From positions 1 to 64,000 of the forward strand of contig DATFOC010000019.1 of the NCBI GenBank assembly GCA_035265935.1: DNA of 64,000 nt, in the 5' to 3' direction. The notes beneath the pieces were generated by a model. The model was not told the DNA's origin and searched no databases. It saw only the letters and a list, made by a program, of their open reading frames with translations. Shown here one piece after another: positions 58,656 through 64,000 of this stretch (its first letter is position 1; each line of letters starts with the position of its first letter). Position numbers and translations under genes: made by a program. Source of the DNA: JACDAN01 sp035265935. Lineage in GTDB: Bacteria > Actinomycetota > Thermoleophilia > Gaiellales > Gaiellaceae.

Positions 58656-59222
58656 GTGGCCGACGTCGTCAACACGAACCAGTTCAAGAACGGGATGCAC
58701 ATCGAGCTCGACGGCTCGGCCTGGCGCATCGTCGAGTTCCAGCACGTCAAGCCCGGGAAGGGCGGCGCCTTCGTCCGCACGAAGCTGAAGAACCTCGACT
58801 CGGGCTCGGTCGTCGACAAGACCTTTCGTGCCGGCGAGAAGTTCCCGCGCGTCATCACCGAGACGAAGAACGCGCAGTACCTCTACGACTCGGGCGACGA
58901 GGTCGTGTTCATGGACGCGCAAACCTTCGAGCAGATCAGCCTGGCACGCGAGTCCGTCGCCGAGGCGCTCGACTTCCTCCAGCCGTCCAGCACCGTGCAG
59001 CTGATGACCGTGGACGGCCGCCCGTCGGGCGTCCAGCTGCCAGCCTCGGTTGAGCTGACGGTCGCGGAGACGGAGCCCGGTGTCCGGGGAGACACCGTCT
59101 CGAACGTGACGAAGCCGGCGAAGCTCGAGACCGGCGCGATCGTCCAGGTGCCGCTCTTCGTGAACCAGGGCGACCGGATCAAGGTCGACACCCGGGAGCG
59201 GCGCTACATCAGCCGGGCGTAG
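58656..59222 (+). CDS. efp: Translation elongation factor P
   Basis: 188-aa three-domain factor that rescues ribosomes stalled on polyproline. Domain I has the exposed loop VKPGKGGAFVRTKL with Lys35 at the tip; domain II DEVVFMDAQTFEQ and domain III VSNVTKPAKLETGAIVQVPL, then GDRIKVDTRERRYISR, are complete. GTG at 58656 yields MADVVNTNQFKNG. The pepQ-efp order, often followed by nusB, is conserved in many bacteria. Confidence 0.97.
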   Translation: MADVVNTNQFKNGMHIELDGSAWRIVEFQHVKPGKGGAFVRTKLKNLDSGSVVDKTFRAGEKFPRVITETKNAQYLYDSGDEVVFMDAQTFEQISLARESVAEALDFLQPSSTVQLMTVDGRPSGVQLPASVELTVAETEPGVRGDTVSNVTKPAKLETGAIVQVPLFVNQGDRIKVDTRERRYISRA

Positions 59223-59305
59223 GAGGGTCCGGCGGAATATCGCACCCTGGCGGCAAAGCCGGTATTTCGCCAGACCGTCCTCGACCCACTTCTACACTCC
59301 CTTCC

Positions 59306-59983
59306 ATGCGTTCGATGAGTGATCGCCGCGCGCTGGCGCTCGCCCCACTCGCCCTTGCCTCGGCGTTCTGCGCCTCGCTGCTCGTAGCCCGCTGGGTCTA
59401 CTCCGAGCACGGCGCCTACCGGTTCCTGGCCTGGAACCTCTTCCTCGCGTGGATCCCACTGGTGGCGGCGGTCGCGGTCTACGACATGCACCGGCGCGGA
59501 GTCGGCATCAGCCGGCTCCTCCCGCTCGCGGCCCTCTGGTTGCTGTTTCTCCCGAACGCGCCCTATCTGCTCACCGACTTGATCCACCTCGGCTCGCGCG
59601 ACGACGCGCCGCTCTGGTTCGACCTCGTCCTCTTCAGCGCCTTCGCGTGGACGGGCGCATTCCTCGGCTTTTTGTCGATCTACCTGATGCAGGTCGTCGT
59701 CCGTCGAACGCACGGCGCGTTGCTCGGCTGGGCGCTTGTCGGCGGAAGCCTCCTAGCGAGCGGGTTCGGGATCTACCTCGGGCGCTCGCTGGGCTGGAAC
59801 AGCTGGGACTTCGTGACGAGCCCGGGGCCGCTCCTCGCCGACGTCTGGGCCCGTGCCTCCGATCCGCTGTCCCACCCGAGGACACTCGGAATGACCGTTG
59901 CATTGACCGCGCTGCTCTCAGTGCTCTACCTCGTGCTCTATGCCTTCGCGCAGTTGCCTGCCGCCGAGCGAGCCTCTCGTTAG
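59306..59983 (+). CDS. DUF1361-like multi-pass membrane protein
   Basis: 225-aa integral membrane protein with six or seven hydrophobic segments. The segment LWLLFLPNAPYLLTDLIHLG and a WDFVTSP motif are characteristic of the DUF1361 family, whose function is unknown. ATG at 59306 has TACACT 7 nt upstream; an in-frame ATG at 59315 is also possible. The stop TAG begins TAGGGT upstream of the next gene. Confidence 0.8.
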   Translation: MRSMSDRRALALAPLALASAFCASLLVARWVYSEHGAYRFLAWNLFLAWIPLVAAVAVYDMHRRGVGISRLLPLAALWLLFLPNAPYLLTDLIHLGSRDDAPLWFDLVLFSAFAWTGAFLGFLSIYLMQVVVRRTHGALLGWALVGGSLLASGFGIYLGRSLGWNSWDFVTSPGPLLADVWARASDPLSHPRTLGMTVALTALLSVLYLVLYAFAQLPAAERASR

Positions 59984-59993
59984 GGTCCGGCGG

Positions 59994-61823
59994 ATGCCCG
60001 CCCTGGTCGACACCACGGTCCGCCTCGTCAGCCAGGAACCGCTCTCCGGCCGGCTGCCGACCTCGGTGATCCTCGACCTCGCCGAGATCCTGGACGGCGC
60101 AGGCTTCGCGTCCCTCGAGGTGTCCGGCGGGGGCGTGTTCGACAGCGCCGTGCGCCGAGGCGTCGAGAGCCCGTGGGAGCGGATCCGGGCGATCAAGGCC
60201 CGGACGAAGACCCCCCTCGGGATGGCGCTTCGCGGCCGCTTCCTGGTCGGCTCTCGTCCGGTCGGCGGTGACTTCGTGCGCCGGTTCGTCAAGACGGCCG
60301 CCGAGAACGGCATCGAGGTCTTCCGGCTGCACGACCCGCTCAACGATGTGATGAATCTCCGCGAGGCGGGCGAGGCGATCACCGGCTCAGGCGGCGAGTT
60401 CGACGCGGGCCTGATCTACAGCCCCGGCCCGACGGGCGAGACCGACGCGCTCGTCGAGCAGGCGCGCAAGCTACCCGAGCTCGGCGCCACCCGGATCCTT
60501 CTCCACGATCCGTCCGGATCGCTCGAGCCCCACCGCGCCAGCGAGCTCACGTCTGCTATCGGCGAGGCGAGTGGCCTCCCGATCGGGATCTACTGCCAGG
60601 GGTCGGCGGGGAACGCGCTCGCCGCGGCGCTCGAGGCCGCGCGGGCCGGGGCGGACCGCATCGCGTGCGCCGTCTACGCGGTCGCGCTCGTCCTGCACCG
60701 CGTCGCAGGCGAGGGGCTCGCAGACGTCCTCGAGGGGCTCGGGCTCGAGTCTGGTGTCGACAGCAAACAGCTTTGGCGAGCCTCCGACCTGATCGACCAG
60801 CACATCGGCGACGAGCCGGTCACGCCGCTCGCGCCCCGCATCGCGGTGCGCGCCGCCCAGCACAACCTGCCGGCCGGCCTCGTCGCGGCCCTCGACGCGC
60901 ACCTGCGCACGCAGTCCATGGGCGACAGGCTCGACGAGGTGCTCGACGAGCTCGAGCGGATCCGCGGGGAGGCCGGCTGGCCGCCGCTTGCCGCGCCCAT
61001 CGGGCAGATCCTCGGATCGCAGGCGCTGATCCACGTCCTCTCGGCGAGCCGCTACGGACTCGTCGTCGACGAGCTGCGCGGCCTCTTCCAGGGCGACTTC
61101 GGGACGCCTCCGGGCGAGTTCGACACCGATGCGAGCCGCGCGATCGAGCTGAGCTCCGACGGCGAGACGCAGCAGCTCGAGCCGGCCGCCGACCTCGAGG
61201 ACATCCGCGAGGACGCGGAGGGCCTGGCGACGAGCGAGGAGGAGCTGCTCCTGCTCGCGCTCTTCGGCGAGGAGGCCGAACCGCTGCTCTCGGCCATCCG
61301 CGGCAGGGCCAGCGGCGAGGAGCGGCTGATCGGCGGCAGCGTGGATCAGGGCCGCGCCGAGCGGATCCGCGAGATCGTGCGCATCGTCCAGGAGAGTGGA
61401 GTTGCCGAGATCGCGATCGAGGAGTCCGGCATGCGCGTCTCGGTCCGGCGCCGTGAGGAGGCCGACTCGACTGCAATGACACCGGCTCCAACGCCTGCGC
61501 CGTCGGCTCCGACCGAGCAGGACATCGCGCCGCCCGCAGTCGAGGCACCGACCGACGGAGTCGTTCGCGTGGAGGCGCCGATGGTGGGGACTTTTTACCG
61601 CGCGCCTTCGCCCGGAGCGCCACCGTTCGTGGAGGAGGGAGCGCCGGTCCTTTCCGGCCAGACGCTCTGCATCCTCGAGGCGATGAAGCTGATGAACGAG
61701 ATCAAGGCCGACCTCGACGGCGTCGTCCGCCGGATCTACGTCGAGAACGGCCAGCCCGTGGAGTTCGGCCAGGTGCTGTTCGAGATCGAGCCGGCACTGG
61801 GGCGGCCGCTCGATGCCATTTAG
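59994..61823 (+). CDS. Carboxyltransferase-like pseudoenzyme fused to a biotin carboxyl carrier domain
   Basis: 609-aa two-part protein. Residues 1-~440 follow the HMG-CoA-lyase-like carboxyltransferase fold of OadA/pyruvate carboxylase (DTTVR at 6-10, SLEVSGGGVFDSAVR, RLHDPLNDVMNL). Residues ~453-609 are a complete AccB-type carrier: ERIREIVRIVQESGVAEIAI, Pro/Ala linker, biotinyl Lys565 in ILEAMKLMNEIK. In the barrel the carboxylysine site (usually KDMAG) reads HDPSG at 171-175 and the metal-binding HxHD site reads YCQGS at 200-204, so catalysis is doubtful. ATG 59994; overlaps accC by 11 nt. Confidence 0.85.
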   Translation: MPALVDTTVRLVSQEPLSGRLPTSVILDLAEILDGAGFASLEVSGGGVFDSAVRRGVESPWERIRAIKARTKTPLGMALRGRFLVGSRPVGGDFVRRFVKTAAENGIEVFRLHDPLNDVMNLREAGEAITGSGGEFDAGLIYSPGPTGETDALVEQARKLPELGATRILLHDPSGSLEPHRASELTSAIGEASGLPIGIYCQGSAGNALAAALEAARAGADRIACAVYAVALVLHRVAGEGLADVLEGLGLESGVDSKQLWRASDLIDQHIGDEPVTPLAPRIAVRAAQHNLPAGLVAALDAHLRTQSMGDRLDEVLDELERIRGEAGWPPLAAPIGQILGSQALIHVLSASRYGLVVDELRGLFQGDFGTPPGEFDTDASRAIELSSDGETQQLEPAADLEDIREDAEGLATSEEELLLLALFGEEAEPLLSAIRGRASGEERLIGGSVDQGRAERIREIVRIVQESGVAEIAIEESGMRVSVRRREEADSTAMTPAPTPAPSAPTEQDIAPPAVEAPTDGVVRVEAPMVGTFYRAPSPGAPPFVEEGAPVLSGQTLCILEAMKLMNEIKADLDGVVRRIYVENGQPVEFGQVLFEIEPALGRPLDAI

Positions 61824-63189
61824 CAAGGTTCTCGTCGCCAACCGCGGTGAGGTCGCGGTGCGTGTGATTCGGGCGCTCCACGAGCTCGACGTCGAGGCCG
61901 TGGCGGTCTACTCGCAGGCCGATGAGGAATCCATGCACGTACGGATGGCGGATCGCGCGATCTGCATCGGCCCGCCGGCCGCGTCCGAGAGCTATCTCCG
62001 GATCCCGTCCGTGATCGCCGCGGCGACGACGACCGGCTGCGACGCCGTGCATCCGGGCTGGGGCTTCCTCGCGGAGAACCCGGCGTTCGCGGAGGCGTGC
62101 GCCGACAACGACCTCGTCTTCGTCGGCCCGACCCCTGAGGTAATGGCCCGGATGGGCAACAAGGTGTCGGCCCGCGACGAGATGGGCGCCGCCGGCGTGC
62201 CGCTCGTGCCAGGCACAGGGCCTGTCACGGTCGGCGAGGTCGGCCGCGGCGCAGACGGGCTCGGGTACCCCGTCCTTGTGAAGGCGGCGGCGGGAGGCGG
62301 CGGGAAGGGCATGCGCCTCGTCTCGGTTCCGGACGAAATCGGTTCCGCGTATGCGATGGCGGCGGCCGAGGCGGAGGCGGCGTTCGGCGACGGGCGGCTG
62401 TACCTGGAGAAGGCGATCGTCCCGGCCAGGCACGTCGAGGTCCAGGTGCTCGGCGACTCCCGCGGCGGACTCCTCACGGTCGGCGAGCGCGAATGCTCGA
62501 TCCAGCGCCGCCACCAGAAGCTAATCGAGGAGTCGCCTTCGTGCGCACTGACCCCGGAGACGCGCGAGGAGATGGAGGCCACCGCCGAGCGCGCCGCGCG
62601 CGCAATCGGGTACACGAACGCCGGGACGTTCGAGTTCCTCGTCGGCCCGGACGGCTCGTTCTACTTCATCGAGCTGAACGCCCGGCTACAGGTCGAACAC
62701 CCGGTCAGCGAGCTTGTCACCGGCATCGATCTCGTCCACGAGCAGCTGCGGGTCGCGGCGGACGAGCCGCTCTCCCAAACCGGCCGCGCGCCGCGTCGGG
62801 GACACGCGATCGAGGTGCGCGTGAACGCGGAGGACCCCGCGCGCGACTTCATGCCGATGCCGGGCCGCCTCGAACGCTTCCGCCCGCCACTCGGGCCCGG
62901 CGTCCGCGTGGATACGTTCGTGGAGGACGGCGCCGTCGTGCCGCCGCACTACGACTCCCTGCTCGCGAAGCTGATCGCGTGGGCGCCCGACCGGGAGCTC
63001 GCTCTCGCCCGCTGCCTCCGGGCGCTGAACGAGTTCGAGGTCACCGGTCTCCCGACGACGATCGGCCTGGCCGCCGAGGTGATCCGGAGCGAAGCGTTCG
63101 CCCAGGGCGAGTACTCCACGAGCTACCTCGAGAAGCACTCGCCGGCAGAGGCAAGTAACAGTCTGTTGCTTGGCTCGGAGGCGCAGTGA
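61813..63189 (+). CDS. accC: Biotin carboxylase (acetyl-CoA carboxylase subunit)
   Basis: 458-aa ATP-grasp enzyme carboxylating biotin on the carrier. Start SKVLVANRGEVAVRVIRAL, HPGWGFLAENPAFAEAC, Gly-rich loop KAAAGGGGKGMRLV, ECSIQRRHQKLIEESPS and FIELNARLQVEHPVSELVTG (catalytic Glu/Arg region) are all present. ATG at 61813 overlaps the carrier fusion, so the two are made together, consistent with a biotin carboxylase-carrier complex. The separate carboxyltransferase subunits are not in the window. Confidence 0.95.
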   Translation: MPFSKVLVANRGEVAVRVIRALHELDVEAVAVYSQADEESMHVRMADRAICIGPPAASESYLRIPSVIAAATTTGCDAVHPGWGFLAENPAFAEACADNDLVFVGPTPEVMARMGNKVSARDEMGAAGVPLVPGTGPVTVGEVGRGADGLGYPVLVKAAAGGGGKGMRLVSVPDEIGSAYAMAAAEAEAAFGDGRLYLEKAIVPARHVEVQVLGDSRGGLLTVGERECSIQRRHQKLIEESPSCALTPETREEMEATAERAARAIGYTNAGTFEFLVGPDGSFYFIELNARLQVEHPVSELVTGIDLVHEQLRVAADEPLSQTGRAPRRGHAIEVRVNAEDPARDFMPMPGRLERFRPPLGPGVRVDTFVEDGAVVPPHYDSLLAKLIAWAPDRELALARCLRALNEFEVTGLPTTIGLAAEVIRSEAFAQGEYSTSYLEKHSPAEASNSLLLGSEAQ

Positions 63190-63566
63190 GCCAGAGCCGC
63201 CGGGCGTCACGCCGCGCCGCGCTCTTCATGCTGTTCCAGTGGGACGTGACCGGAAACGATCTCGGCTCGACGTACGAGGGCGAGGTCGATGACTTCGCCT
63301 GGGAGACCGCCAAGGCGGTGGCCGACAACGCGGAGCACCTCGACCGCCGGATCGACGAGGCGACCGAGGGGTGGCCGGCCGGCAGGCTCGGGGCCGTCGA
63401 GCGGAACGTCCTCCGCCTGGCGATCTACGAGCTCGAGCAGGGCGAGATCCCGCCGGAGGTCGCGATCGACGAGGGCGTCCGCTTCGCGAAGCGCTACGCC
63501 TCCAACGAGGCAGGCAAGCTCGTGAACGGCATCCTGGGACGCATAGCGCGAGAGGAGGTCGCATGA
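63186..63566 (+). CDS. nusB: Transcription antitermination factor NusB
   Basis: 126-aa all-helical RNA-binding factor acting in rRNA antitermination. SRRASRRAALFMLFQWDVTG at the start, AVERNVLRLAIYELEQ and a C-terminal FAKRYASNEAGKLVNGILGR match the family. GTG at 63186 overlaps the accC stop (GTGA); ATGA overlap with the next gene. Confidence 0.95.
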   Translation: MSQSRRASRRAALFMLFQWDVTGNDLGSTYEGEVDDFAWETAKAVADNAEHLDRRIDEATEGWPAGRLGAVERNVLRLAIYELEQGEIPPEVAIDEGVRFAKRYASNEAGKLVNGILGRIAREEVA

Positions 63567-63769
63567 CGGAGCCGGAAGAGCCGAACCCGGAGGAGAACCT
63601 GACGCGGGCCGAGGAGCTGCTCGAGCGGCTCGACGAGGCGCGCAGCCGGCTCGAGGCCGCGACGGATCCCGACCAGGCGATCGAGATCCTGAGCGAGCTC
63701 TCGGAGATCGCGAAAGACGTCGAGGCAGAGATCGCGAAAGCGAAGCGCGAAGCCGATGCGCAGCCCTGA
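63563..63769 (+). CDS. Small coiled-coil protein (XseB-like position)
   Basis: 68-aa acidic helical protein (NLTRAEELLERLDEARSRLE, later ILSELSEIAKDVEAEIAKAK). Its place between nusB and a prenyl-diphosphate synthase is where xseB (exonuclease VII small subunit) often sits, but the usual FEEAL...LE..V..LE pattern is not convincing and no xseA is adjacent. ATG at 63563 overlaps the nusB stop. Treat as a small coiled-coil protein of unknown role. Confidence 0.6.
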   Translation: MTEPEEPNPEENLTRAEELLERLDEARSRLEAATDPDQAIEILSELSEIAKDVEAEIAKAKREADAQP

Positions 63770-64000
63770 CGAGCACCGAGAGCGGGTCGAGGACTTCCTC
63801 GCAGGGCTGGAGCTCTCCGAGGAGCTCAGGCAGCTGGCCAAGGTCGTTCGGTACGCGCTCGCAGGCGGCGGAAAGAGGATCAGGCCGGTCCTCTGCCTGG
63901 CGACGGCCGAGGCCGCCGGCGGCGATCCAGACGAGGCGCTCGCCGCAGCCGCGGCGCTAGAGCTCGTCCACTCGTTCTCGCTCGTCCACGACGACTTGCC
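63756..64000 (+). CDS. Polyprenyl (farnesyl/geranylgeranyl) diphosphate synthase, N-terminal part
   Basis: The gene runs off the window; 81 codons are visible from ATG 63756, which overlaps the preceding gene by 14 nt. ALAGGGKRIRPVLCL is the substrate-binding GKRxRP motif, and the last residues LVHSFSLVHDDLP begin the first Asp-rich motif. This identifies a trans-isoprenyl diphosphate synthase (IspA-like); chain length cannot be decided from this part. Confidence 0.9.
   Translation, partial: MRSPDEHRERVEDFLAGLELSEELRQLAKVVRYALAGGGKRIRPVLCLATAEAAGGDPDEALAAAAALELVHSFSLVHDDL

Noticed and set aside
63563..63769. Naming the small gene xseB
   Set aside because: Position fits but the sequence pattern does not, and xseA is not adjacent.

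Overview
The window is a high-GC, densely packed bacterial chromosome segment. Gene content and order point to an actinobacterium, probably class Thermoleophilia (Gaiellales/Solirubrobacterales-like). The reasons are the alaS-ruvX-mltG-aroE-aroC-aroKB-aroQ-pepQ-efp-accC-nusB order, a SigB/SigF-type sigma factor, FtcD-type histidine catabolism and very frequent GTG starts. The class assignment is an inference. I see no phage, no complete IS element, no CRISPR array and no rRNA operon. No gene-free stretch exceeds 300 bases; the longest are about 220-230 bases.

Layout. 1-5 kb: a Nudix hydrolase followed by the whole glycine-cleavage operon gcvT-gcvH-gcvPA-gcvPB. 5-14 kb: accessory metabolism (ankyrin protein, LysR regulator divergent from an MFS transporter, threonine aldolase, serine hydrolase, Ca2+/H+ antiporter, HAD hydrolase, Cys-rich protein, nucleotidyltransferase, endonuclease IV). 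14-19 kb: gltX, a receiver protein, an M3-like and an M14-like metallopeptidase, then a broken azlC remnant. 19-23 kb: a large LuxR-type ATPase regulator and a secreted PD40/TolB-like protein. 23-29 kb: tRNA-Glu(CTC), TetR regulator, aquaporin, tRNA-Gln(CTG) and two half-transporters that look like a heterodimeric ABC exporter. 29-33 kb: a LysR regulator divergent from a glyoxylate-shunt operon (43-aa ORF, malate synthase, isocitrate lyase). 33-40 kb: a UDG-like glycosylase and a methyltransferase, divergent from the histidine-degradation operon ftcD-hutH-(81-aa membrane protein)-hutU-hutI. 40-50 kb: cupin, metallo-beta-lactamase-fold protein, hisS, aspS, a DivIVA-like protein with a small envelope cluster ending in a DPBB protein, mnmA with an unusual N-terminus, an anti-sigma-like protein with its sigma factor, and an alpha/beta hydrolase. 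50-64 kb: alaS, ruvX, mltG, shikimate-pathway genes (aroE, aroC, fused aroK-aroB, aroQ), a proline-peptidase-like gene, efp, a DUF1361-like membrane protein, a carboxyltransferase-like/biotin-carrier fusion, accC, nusB, a small coiled-coil protein and the start of a prenyl-diphosphate synthase.

How genes work together. Glycine cleavage, threonine aldolase and FtcD-linked histidine breakdown all feed one-carbon units to tetrahydrofolate. The aroE-C-KB-Q group covers most of the route to chorismate. The biotin-carrier fusion and accC would form the biotin half of acetyl-CoA carboxylase. aceB/aceA give the glyoxylate bypass.

Most striking signal. Many genes have no Shine-Dalgarno sequence. Instead a -10-like hexamer (TANNNT or a close variant) ends exactly 6 nt, sometimes 7-8 nt, before the start codon, as expected for leaderless transcripts. 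In three divergent gene pairs a single 7-bp TANNNTA element serves both strands, so the two start codons are only 17-18 bp apart. In several tandem pairs the TAG stop of the upstream gene is itself the first half of the next gene's -10 box.
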